A DNA stretch of 64,000 bases, taken from Isoetes taiwanensis. Lineage: Eukaryota > Streptophyta > Lycopodiopsida > Isoetales > Isoetaceae. The stretch lies in assembly GCA_021234155.1 (NCBI GenBank), contig JAJEKV010000006.1, forward strand, positions 13,716,902-13,780,901, written 5' to 3'. Position 1 is the first letter of the stretch; each line of letters opens with the position of its first letter. This document shows positions 35,840-47,969 of this stretch, one piece after another. The notes beneath the pieces were generated by a model, which searched no databases, was not told where the DNA came from, and saw nothing but the letters and a program-made list of their open reading frames with translations. The position numbers and the translations under genes were made by a program.

Positions 35840-38319
35840 TGTAACGATCCTAGGCCCTAAGACTCCAGCATTGGTATTGCACATAAAGCATATGTCTAAT
35901 AGATTGGGATATATGCATTGGGATATATGCATGGCATATATCTAATATCCACATAAGCAAACTATAAAAAAAGAAAAATTGTAGAAGAGGGCTTTTGTTG
36001 GTGGTGCGTGAGGAGTTTTGCAAGAGAGGAGCTCGAAGGGATTTGAGTTGCAGAGGGGCCGGAGGAGGCTATCACGGAGGCAAGAGCTTGCATAGCGGCG
36101 TCAAATTGTTCTTCCTTTCAGGTGGGGTTTTGAATTCTGATTCTATGGATTCAATTGAGCTGCATGGGCTGTTAGGATCAGATTTGCACATGCTTTTGGG
36201 AAGGACTTTTGTAAGAACTGTAAGGGTGATGGGCCGGAGAGGCTTTTACTGGAGCAAGCATATGAGATGAGATTGATGGGAAAATTATAGTAAGAGGGCC
36301 TGAAGTAGGCCGAAATTGATCCAGGAGGGATCAACTTGAGAAATCATACACCTGCAGCAATAAGTTTTACACAGCCCAGCAAAGCCATCCTAGATGGCAG
36401 GAACAGCTGGAAGCACTTGAAAACGACACGGAACAGATCGAAATTGTGGAATAAGGGCCGAATTTGGGTTAGCAAGGGCCGAAATGGTCAGGGCATGTAT
36501 GTATTAGATTGATCGGAAGGATTCGCCCAGCCAAAGTCTGCCAAAAACCATGCATTTAGAGGAGTCGTCTTTGCAAAATCCGACTTAGAACTGCAGGTCG
36601 ATGGCCTAGGATTGCTGAATCGATGCATGGGCTGCCTATTTTGATGCGTGAGAGGGCCGTGCAGGTCGCTTCAAGGTCCTGGTTGGTTGCTGTGTTAAGC
36701 CCGTAGTCATAAATTTGGCTGAACAATTGGTTGCTTGGTTTAATTGTTGCTTGATTTGTTGTTTAATAATTGCTTGATTTGTTGACACATAAAAGCTAGG
36801 TGAATTGGTTTATGTCTTGGCTTAAGAGAAGGCTTAGCCATGGAGGAAAGTGGATCTGAAGAGCTAAGCTGGGGTAATAATGGCAATAGTGATACAGTTA
36901 ATAAGCATTTGTATTCCATGAACGGTTGAATTTAATTAATATATTATGAAACTTAAATCTAAGAAAATTCAAGGTATCTAGAGCAATGGTATAGACTTGT
37001 TCTTGGAGATGGGGCATAACCTGGGATCAGTGGACAAGGCTTACCGGCGATTCTTGGTCATAAGATCCCTGTAGATTTTAAGGTTGTAAGCACTGTAATT
37101 ATAAGACTCCGCATTACTTGTCTCAATAAATTAGTTAGCTATGAAAGTGGCTTTTAAATATTAAAATCTTGAAACCATATCTAAGGAAGCTTAAGTAAAT
37201 AATATGGTGAAGTGAGTAATCGTGATCGACCTTATAGGGATGGTTTGAGCACGCTACATCAACGTTGAATTATCATTATGGTTTCATCACCGATCTAGCT
37301 ACCCGGCATAGTTAGGTTGTATGGGCAACCTCGACAAGGGCTAAGAGTATGATCTAGGCACATTTATAGTAAATTCTCTAATGAACACACATGTTATGGT
37401 CTTTGAATTGTTCCTTTGTTGTTCTTGATATTATGTATGTACTTGGAACCTCAGGGTCGGACTTCCGGGTTCGGTGGCCTGGTAGCTCCGGCATTCTCAT
37501 GTCATCGTGTTCTTTGTATCTATGCTCGCGTGACACCGTGGCTTCCTCATGGCTTAGCTTCCGGTGAGGTTGTACGTCAACTCTCGTGACTCCATGGTAA
37601 GAGGTCCTCCAGCGCCCGGGCGTGGGGAAGGGAAGGGTATACGAGGTTCACCCACCAACTCGCCAACGGGCTCGGAATGTGAGCTGGCGGGCATTTCTCT
37701 CGCTAACAGGCCCGCATGTAGGTCGGCCGAGCTTCCCATTGTCCCGGAGCTTTGTTATGTTGTTTTGGTACTTTGGCTTTGTGTTCTTTGCTCTGGACTC
37801 TTATGATATTTCTTTTGTTGTCATTGTCTAGCACTGCACCACAGTCTCTTGTATATTTGGAATTGTTCATGTGTATGTTATCCAAGATGTCAGAGTGTTC
37901 CTATGTACGCAGTAGCAGCTACGGGATCCCCACTTAGTCACGAGGACTAACCCCAGTGAGTGCATGTGCAGTGAACCCGCAAGGTGGCAGTCAAGTTGAT
38001 GGTGTCAATGTGGCCGGGAATCGTGCTTGAGTTCTAGAGCTAGCAGTTTCTGTTGAATTGCTCAGTGCTATTGTGCATGTATATTATAACACATTGTAAA
38101 TATTGAGATGCTTATTTGCTCATCTTGAGATTGTAATATACTAAGCTTATGAATATGTTGAATGCATGAGCAGTGTTGTCTGTTGAGCATAAACTGTGGA
38201 TTTTAATTGCAAAGGAAGATTCAATTCTTCACCTGAATTCACATTTACATAGCTCTAGCCTTAAGTTAGACAAGATCCCGAGTTGCACGAGGGTCAACTT
38301 CGGCGAGGGCTAAATCCGC
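35840..38319 (+). mobile_element. LTR5 of the array (3' end)
   Basis: About 2,480 bp, TGTAACGATCCT…; the final bases read GGCTAAATCCGC in place of the usual GGCTCGTCACA. No primer site follows. GAAAT at 38320-38324 repeats the 5 bp in front of LTR1, supporting this as the true 3' end of the insertion. Confidence 0.88.
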
Positions 38320-38324
38320 GAAAT

Positions 38325-38854
38325 AGAGATGGAGGCGGCTTAAAAAATTAAAGCACGCAATCACGAGGGGTATTTCGGTTTATAAAAATCGGATCAATAG
38401 GGCTATAATTTCAAGGTGGTTGAAATTTCGTTAATCCAACCGTTGCCCACTGTCGGATTGGAACATGGTTATTAAACAGGGTTAAGGGAGGTCAACCTCC
38501 TGCTCTCTCCGGGGACATGCATTGGTCTGCCGATCTCGACGGTTATCTTGCATAACCCCCTTAGGCTACATTCCCATGAGCCTAACCGGACTTCAAAATT
38601 CAAAGGTGTCAACCGCAGCTTTCATAAATCCTCAAACATTTCTGGAAACTCAAAGACAACTTTAGCATTAATTTTGGCAATAATTTGAAGTCAGGCGACA
38701 GCATGGGAACGTACTCTTAACCCCCTTATAGGGATGTTAACCTCTTCTTCTCTAGAGAACTTGTCATGTGTATTGTGGTAATGACATTGTATGGTATGAT
38801 CTAAAAAGTACTATCTATCTTTCAAGTTCCAAAAATCTCTAGGCCTTAAATAGG
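38325..38854. other. Intergenic DNA between array and MITE
   Basis: No gene or known repeat recognised. The 10 bp at 38845-38854 (CTTAAATAGG) are one copy of the MITE target duplication. Confidence 0.4.
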
Positions 38855-39300
38855 GGCGTGAGATAATTTTACCCTCGGATTGGGGATCCGGAGGTGTGAT
38901 CCCGGCGAGGGCCCGGGATCCCGAGGGCGTGTGATCCCGAGGAGGATCCCGGGATTCTTCACAAGTTAGCTTAAAAGGTGATTTGCAGTTTAGGGCCATT
39001 TTTGGCGGATTTTTGCTTGCGATAGCGGGCGCCGCCCTCTCTTCCTCCTTGGCATCAAACCGCAGCTCTTCTCAAGCCCATTCCGACCAACCTCGCACAA
39101 ACCCCGGTGATTAGTGGAAGATCGGCCAAGAAAAAGCATAAGAAAAACTTGGCGATTTTTTGGCTATAAGGGGCATTTTTTTTTGGCGATTCTTCGCAGC
39201 GAGGGGATCCGCCCTCCAGGGATCACACGCCCTCTCGGGATCCCGATCCTCAGGGATCACACCTCCGGATCCCCAATCCGGGGTAAGATTATCCCACGCC
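38855..39300. mobile_element. Mutator-like MITE with long inverted repeats
   Basis: A 446-bp element with terminal inverted repeats: the left end GGCGTGAGATAATTTTACCC pairs with the right end GGGTAAGATTATCCCACGCC. The pairing extends inward at least 60 bp through GATTGGGGATCCGGAGGTGT, and imperfectly to about 110 bp through GGGATC-rich units. CTTAAATAGG occurs immediately outside both ends (38845-38854 and 39301-39310), a 10-bp target duplication. Long TIRs plus a 9-11-bp duplication are the signature of Mutator-like (MULE) elements; there is no room for a transposase. Superfamily assignment follows from those two features only. Confidence 0.85.
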
Positions 39301-39310
39301 CTTAAATAGG

Positions 39311-40013
39311 TGCCTTTTTTTGGCCAAGGTATTTCATCCACAGTTGGAAAGCGAAATTGGAGGAGCTTGGAGGCCATTTGGAGCATGCCTGCCTTAAGAT
39401 AGGATGGGTTTCTATTTTGAGTATGGGGCTTCTATGTCGCAATGGTGGGGGCTACTTCATTAGACTACTCCTTCAAACGCTGGAAAATTGGAGTTCTAGA
39501 TAGGCTTGTGTTTGGGTTCTTATTTCTTGCATTGATTTGCATCACTATAGAATTTTATTTGCTCAGTTTCCTCTGCCATTTTCATGTTCTTCTTTGGTTC
39601 TTCTATTCTTCTTCTCCACCGATTTTGGTCAGCCAGCTTCTGCTTGTTTCTTTGCATGACACATGTATGGTCCAGACTTTCTTTCTTAAATTCAATGGTT
39701 CAGTTCAACGGTTGGGGTGTTTTTATTTGTTAACAAAAAGCGATTAGGATTATTATAAGGGCAAAAAACATCTTAACTACTTTGAGTTGATATATATTTC
39801 ATTTCCCTTCCATTATCTAAACATTTTCTACTTTGCCTCTAGATTTATGATAATGTAACACATGGCGTGTTATGCACGGGGGATCAATCCACAATAATTG
39901 AGGGATATAGAAGTTTCCCTAGTAGTCACTCATCATGTATTTTTTCTTCTTCCTCCTATTTGGAGCTTGTGCTTTTAAATGACATAGATATGTTGATGGT
40001 ATTTTCTCGATAG
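39311..40013. other. Intergenic DNA, one hydrophobic frame of unknown meaning
   Basis: A 101-codon plus frame at 39442-39747 is strongly hydrophobic at residues 20-70, but no family is recognised. It lies upstream of phosphatase exons and might be, or might overlap, an unrecognised upstream exon; the known N-terminal motifs of that family are not in it. Confidence 0.35.
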
Positions 40014-40531
40014 TGTCATTTGCAGGATTTGGATATTTGTCATTGTATCTTGCTGGAAAAATCCAAGTTTTCAACCATGAAGGACATGCTGGAAAACTTA
40101 TTATTACTAGTATACCACTCTTAGTAGCATCCGTCATTGGTATCACACGGTTGGATGATTATTGGCACCACTGGCAAGATATACTTGTTGGAGAAATTGT
40201 AGGTTAGTGAACTTAAATCTTGTCATTTAATCATTCTTAGTTTGTTTGGATAAGTCGTATGTATATAAGTGTATCGTTCACTTAACAGGGCTCCTAATGG
40301 CGTACATGTGCTATAGACAACATTTCTTCAGTTTACAAGATCATAATTGTGATTATCTTTATCCATTCTTATCTCCCTTATTTATCTATTTTTTTTTTTA
40401 ATGATGGATTACATTAACAATAACATATCTTTATAGGTATGAATCCATATCCTCCTACTATGATTCGGGAGTTCGATACAGATCCACCTGGTCAATACAT
40501 AAATGAGCATCCTAAAGCACTACATGTATAG
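40014..40531 (+). pseudogene. Lipid phosphate phosphatase (PAP2), 3' exons only
   Basis: Three exon-like segments match the C-terminal third of plant lipid phosphate phosphatases, which dephosphorylate phosphatidate at membranes. Segment 1 (40014-40202) reads SFAGFGYLSLYLAGKIQVF… and ends with TRLDDYWHHWQDILVGEIVG. The R-x5-H-x3-D of PAP2 motif 3 is present, with catalytic His and Asp. It follows an acceptor-like TTCTCGATAG and ends at a GTTAGT donor. Segment 2 starts after TTAACAG at 40289 (GLLMAYMCYRQ) but has no convincing donor. Segment 3 starts after TTATAG at 40437 and ends at TAG 40529-40531 (…NEHPKALHV). The exons with motifs 1 and 2 (K-x6-RP and PSGH) are not found upstream, where the MITE and array lie. 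Probably a truncated gene. Confidence 0.75.
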
Positions 40532-41155
40532 TGGGCAAACTTTAGTTTAAAATCCCAGTAATAATGTGTTCATTATGCTCCATGAAGTATGCATCAAAGA
40601 ATACAACATTAAAATTTGTATATATCAACAGATAAACTTGGTATGTGAGAATGTAGTTCAATAAATTTGGAATGAAATGTATTTCTGTTGCACAAATTGA
40701 AATTAACAGCACGAGCTTTTTGTCATCAATCCATTTTTTATTCATATGGAGGTCTTTGAAGTTTGTATAATTGCGTTCCAAATTTATTCTTTTCGGAGGA
40801 ATTGTTGCGAAGGTGATCCCTTCTAACTGAATAATGGATGGAGAATAAGCCACTAGAGATTCTACCGTGTAGAATATCCTAGGCGGTGGTTCCAGACACC
40901 GGTATAAAATATGTCTGATTCCACCCGCTGAAATAAATACTGTGTGATTTCTTCCAATAGCATTTGTTCATTGTGATACCGCCGGAAGGGTCGTTTCAGA
41001 TCGTTCCAGCAGATGGAGGCTAAGATCCACCAAAGCGTTTGGCCAGTCGAATAAGTCGAAACCTTGCTCAAACGGGGGCCGACGTAACCCATTAGGGAGG
41101 CGATGGTTATTCCGCGAGAAAGGTTGTCCTGCGAACACCACATTAAGGATAAACA
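40532..41155. other. Intergenic DNA
   Basis: No gene recognised. Minus frames at 40862-41143 and 40968-41201 lack known domains and overlap the Helitron end. Confidence 0.4.
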
Positions 41156-41610
41156 CTAGTAAACGTGTGCCCGGCGTTGCCGGGCTAATGTCGCGGCGCA
41201 TCTGTTTTTACTTGGCCTTTAACATCCATATGTGCAACTTTCATCAACAGCACATGTTGATATTCAAGAAAGAACAATATTTGCTTTTGTAGTTATTTTT
41301 GTTATTGAAATCATGTAACAACAGTATCATCAAATGTATTAACTTTGGGTTTATAGATTTCAGTAGAGAAAACAATGCTTTATAAGGAATGGTTTATAAA
41401 CAATCCTCGTGGAACCACAGGTAGAATCTGTCCACAATCTCCTCCCGAAACAATTATGAGTTCCCCAAATAATTTGTCACACAACATCACATCATAGAGT
41501 GTTCTATGCAGTGCTTCATAAACATGTTTATGCATCATTGGGCCCATTCCATATAAAAATGCAATCGCCCTATCGGGTTTTTTGTCATTTCGGTTTTGTC
41601 GACGCCTCAT
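41156..41610 (-). mobile_element. Helitron 3' end with PIF1-like helicase remnant
   Basis: On the minus strand a 76-residue frame at 41610-41380 reads AFLYGMGPMMHKHVYEALHR…CDKLFGELIIVSGGDCGQILPVV. This is the helicase motif II/III region of PIF1-type Helitron replicases (usual form GGDFRQILPV). About 200 bp further on the same strand lies a GC hairpin, GCCCGGCAACGCCGGGC (41185-41169), then ten bases, then CTAG (41159-41156) followed by T. A hairpin about 10 nt before CTRR with a 3' T is the Helitron terminus rule. The 5' TC end and Rep domain were not found, so this is a 3' fragment. Confidence 0.85.
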
Positions 41611-43294
41611 CTATTTATATCGGTATCTTGAACCTTGAATGTATATCGGTATATCGGTATTGGATGTGCGGTCGGCCCGCCTCCAATAAAGTGGAAGCAT
41701 TTCCTTAAGATTAGAAGTAGCACACATGTGCCTAATGTTCTGGAGCATATATGCTTGGCACCTCTATTCTATAGTAGAACTTAGTCTGTAGCTACAACAA
41801 CAATATAAACTAATGGAAGGAACTTACATTGTAATAAGCAATTATAACTTCGACAAAAGCATAATATTCTCAAGTCTACATGCTTTTGACCATGGAATAG
41901 AGTGGTTACCTTTACACTACCTTGATATATTTTCCTACAATGGCATTCTATCTAGTAAACATGTGCTGCGAGCATTGTCACCCAAAAGGAAAGGTTTGTT
42001 TTTATGTTAATCAATTGGAGCAACACGTAGAAGGTTTACCAGTAGAAGTTGTTTATGTTCAAATAAGAGGTATTGATATTTGAACGTATTATGCCATATA
42101 AAATGTTCTTGCAAAAGGCCCAAGTAAAAAATGGGCATCACAACGCCCTTACCATCAAATTTTGCAATGTGCAAAGCCCACCTTATTTTTCCTGCCTCAA
42201 ATTTGAATATGGACGGTAGTAACAACAAGACATGCATTGTACATATGTAAAAGAGAAAGAAAAGGCAAACAAAATTATGTAGCTCACAAACGCTTGTTTG
42301 ATACCCTGCAGACCCCTTCCTAGCAATATACGCAGTTACATTTACATAATGTTTAAGTTTGTTCATCAAACTCATTTACCCGAAAGTGCAGTATTAGAAA
42401 TACAATGATGATCTCCACCGGAAATAAGATGCCAATGAATAAAATAAGTAAAAGATTTGCAGAAAATGAAACATCTACAAATAGGGAGACACAGGTCTTA
42501 GAAACTTGCATATCATATTGTTTATATGTTGCTTTGGCTGTGCTGGTGGGAGTCTTCCAAAACTTCACGCAAAAAGCAACTAAAGCGAAAGCTTTGCCGC
42601 ATATAACAGATGATGCATTGTATAACAGATGATGCACTGTATCCAAAGCAACAGTGCCCAGTCTTCCTTCAGTTGCTTCAATCACACTCAAATGCCAGCC
42701 CTTGCTTCAGTCACACTCAAATGCCAGCCCTGCAAAGCAAGCAAGCACACATCAAGCTGAAAGTATCTTGGAGGTGATATGTTATGATGTTTGTGGGCTA
42801 TATGTGAATCACTTCCGCCAATGGATCAAGATTTTTTTAATTCTTGTCCAAAACTTTGTGGTTGCACATGTAATCTGCTTCTGGCACATAGCAGTCTTCT
42901 ATCATTCATTTGTGGAACATAGGAACTACTTTGCTTCTTGGTGCAATGCAGATAAGTCATGTCTTGGTATAGGTGTCTTCCAAAATGCCCTGATCATTGT
43001 CACTGTAAAATGGTAGTTGATCTAAAATCCAGCTTATCAAACAATCAATGCTGGACATATATTAAATGCTGAACGTGCTGTTACAAAGTCGTAGAAGCAA
43101 AATACTGAATATTTTCAAAGAAATTAGCACCAAGTACAGGGCAAGAGCTCTGCACCGCACATTAAAATGGACTGTTGCAGCAAAATAACTGCTACTCAGT
43201 CATGCAATCTAACCTAACAGATATATTAGAATCCGTTTAACCTAACAGAGCATTCATCTGAAACATGGATGACAATTTAACCTAACAGAGCATT
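41611..43294. other. Intergenic DNA with small tandem duplications
   Basis: TATCGGTATATCGGTAT short repeats lie at 41625-41660. At 42660-42732 a 34-bp unit around CTTCARTCACACTCAAATGC occurs twice in tandem. At 42600-42642 the unit TATAACAGATGATGCAYTGTA is duplicated. A 112-codon minus frame (42691-42353) has a hydrophobic stretch but no recognised domain. No gene is called. Confidence 0.45.
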
Positions 43295-43304
43295 CTTACA
43301 ACAA

Positions 43305-44125
43305 TTGTCAACAATCTTGGCGAACTCCAAGAACAAAACAGAAATCCAGACTTGCAGATTCTGCAATACAGCAGCTGGGGACAAATCCAAGGCATTTTTG
43401 AGCGGGAAACGGAAAAGGCTGGGAGAAGCCAGAGATGGAGCCACCTGCAGCTTAATAAAGGAGCCTCCCTTGCCAGGTAAATTATAGATTTATTTTGCAA
43501 CTGTAAATTATAGATTTATTTTGCAACATTCATAAGCGAGTCTAGCAACTGTTTAGTCCTTTCTGTTCAAGGCAATTTATGTTAGTATACAGAATCTACA
43601 ATAGAAACTTTGGCATGTGTTCACCCTGCAATTTGGATTCTTCTATATATAATGTTCGTCAGAAAGTAAAGCAGGAATTATTCGTTTGTAGCTACCAGCA
43701 CTCCTACTGGATGGGCTAGTTTTATGCATCATGCTTCTGGGGAGTGGAATGGTTATTCTGCAGATTTTGACCATACTTGGAAACCATTGGAGCTGCCAAC
43801 ATCAGTGGTCCCAGAAGCATAGCGAGATTGGGGTGTGCAAGTATTCGATTGGCAAACTCAGTGCCCCACATTAGCTAAGGAACCTGCTTCATTTCTGCGC
43901 AAAAATATCAGGCTTTATCCTACTGTTGGTTGTGAAGCAGATGCAGCTACAATTCATAGTGTAGAAGAAAAAGTAACATCTGGCTCAGGCTTCTTTGCAT
44001 ATCACTCTAGTGGTTCATATGCTGCTGTCTGGAGGAAAGAAACAAATAAAACCACTGGAAGATTTTGGGAGATTGAACATGATTATATCTTTTTAGCACT
44101 ACATAAAAATCCGGGATTATTGTGA
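43305..44125 (+). pseudogene. DUF3598-like plant protein, two exons, broken by a stop
   Basis: The main segment, 43692-44125, follows an acceptor (TCGTTTGTAG). It reads TGWASFMHHASGEWNGYSAD, then ELPTSVVPEA, an in-frame TAG at 43820-43822, then RDWGVQVFDWQTQCPTLA, later YPTVGCEADAATIHSVEE and FFAYHSSGSYAAVW, ending at TGA 44123-44125. From memory this pattern matches conserved plastid/cyanobacterial proteins of the DUF3598 type; the function of that family is not established. A possible upstream exon (43305-43476) ends at TTGCCAG|GTAAAT. The donor and 26 bp of intron are tandemly duplicated (43477-43502 and 43503-43528). The premature TAG sits where an aromatic residue is usual. The C-terminal half of the family is missing. 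Confidence 0.55.
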
Positions 44126-45649
44126 AACATAGCAAAAATGAAGAACAAAAATGAAGAAAGAGCAAGAAAACTACCTGAATCCTCTGTTTCTTGGTTTGCT
44201 GTAGGCGTATCCTCTGTTTCCTGCATGAAGAAAGAGCACACGGGTAAGAAAGGGAAGGCAAAACACTAATCTACTGCAAGATTCAAACCCTAAATGCAAC
44301 AAAAATCCTACCTGAATGCCAAATCCGGTGCTAATCCGGTGCTACAGCCTGCTGGGCGCTAACAATCTGGCGACCCTTTTGTGCATGCAAAAAGATCTGG
44401 GCATATGCAAAAAAATCTGGGCGCTTGCTGGAGGATTGCTGCCATTTGAAAGGAATGAGAAAATAATTAAAGGAGGAGGCATCTCGGCTGTGTAGGAGGA
44501 ACGCCTGCATCAAATCTCGCCTAGTCTGCTTCCCGCTGAATTAGCTGGCACTAAATGGAATCGTGATAATGATAATTGCAGGAACGAAACGTAAATGGGC
44601 GTGTAAGAATTGAATTTAGAGGAAAAAACGTGCATAATTTGGGGATTTCATTTTTTTTGCCGGATTTCAAATTTCTGATCACAAAATTTCGCTTTTTGGC
44701 CGGATTTCGATGTCCACCGGCGGCCGGAAAAAGGAGGACACACCTCCCCCAACACAATTTAAGTAAGTAGATATTTTGCCCAAATTTTAAATTGTAACTC
44801 TCTTCTTCATGGTGTTTGTATGAAATGTAATATGAACCTAGTTCTATGAGTGAGCACATCATATTGATGCATGAGTTGCATCTTCTGCAAGATTTCAGCA
44901 AACATTGTGACCAAGATGGCTTAAAGATGTGGAGTAGGAAAGAGTCTCCGGCCATGTATGATATTCAAGTAGTGGCTGCTCGAAACAATCTTATTTCATA
45001 ACATAAACCAACAGCAAATAGTAAACGGAAAACAAGGTTTTGGAGATTGATTGCCTGATGTACAATACTAATAATAGTTATATATTGTCTCCCAAGAAAA
45101 TTGTTGTGATTAGCGGAATTTCTAGATCAGCCAACAACTCGAAATGGTTAAAAAATGTAGAAATAGATGAATAAATAAACATGATCCTAGAGAACAAAGA
45201 TGATCACATATTTTTAATTGATCTCGGGGTCCACTATACTGCATCTTTTCAAAGATTTCAGGCATTCTTTCCCATGCGTTTATAACAATGTCTAAGATAT
45301 AAGTGGGTTTTTACATCATTCAGCAATATAGGATAAACATGACAACGAAAATATGATTTACACAAATGCATCATTGTCACCTAGCTTTTGCTCCAAAGAA
45401 GGCAACCCATCGTGCTGTTCTTCAAAATATCGACAGTTAAAATTTACCAGTCCAAAGGATGATGAAGCTTTTAGTGTACATTCACATATTATACATATCG
45501 TCTTAGCCAACTCTTCTCCCCTTTTATATTCTCTTTCCCAATCAAGCCAATGTCACTAAAGCTCTTAATTCTGCCTGTAGCAATAGTAGTACTAAAGCAT
45601 AATAAACATGATCAAACAGTATTATTGAGATATTGAGTTTTCGGATGCA
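44126..45649. other. 3' flank of the GH1 gene, no gene seen
   Basis: Frames at 44551-44955 (minus) and 45353-45559 (plus) show no recognised domain. The part close to 45649 would carry the 3' UTR of the beta-glucosidase gene. Nothing else was identified. Confidence 0.4.

Positions 45650-47969
<2,320 letters not shown>

Larger units (their letters stand above)
20945..38319 (+). mobile_element. Tandem array of a gag-only LTR retrotransposon (5 LTRs, 4 internal domains)
   Basis: The order is LTR1-int1-LTR2-int2-LTR3-int3-LTR4-int4-LTR5, all in the plus orientation. Each LTR starts TGTAACGATCCT (TGTAACCATCCT in LTR3); LTR1-LTR4 end in CACA before an AT spacer and a primer site. Each internal domain ends with the purine tract AGAAGGGGAGA. 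LTR2-LTR5 measure about 2,512, 2,538, 2,490 and 2,480 bp; internal domains about 1,478-1,493 bp. Each internal domain has only gag; no protease, RT or integrase is present, so the family must depend on another element's enzymes (compare TR-GAG elements of plants). GAAAT flanks both outer ends (20940-20944 and 38320-38324), consistent with one integration event for the whole block. Amplification by unequal exchange between LTRs, or insertion of a concatemer, would both explain it. Confidence 0.92.

Noticed and set aside
20945-38319. Tandem array as satellite DNA or CRISPR-like repeats
   Set aside because: Units have LTR ends, primer sites, gag and purine tracts; this is a eukaryotic plant sequence and the repeat is retrotransposon-based.
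42353-42691. 112-codon minus frame with a hydrophobic segment
   Set aside because: No family recognised, no splice context, overlapped by an opposing frame and by tandem duplications.
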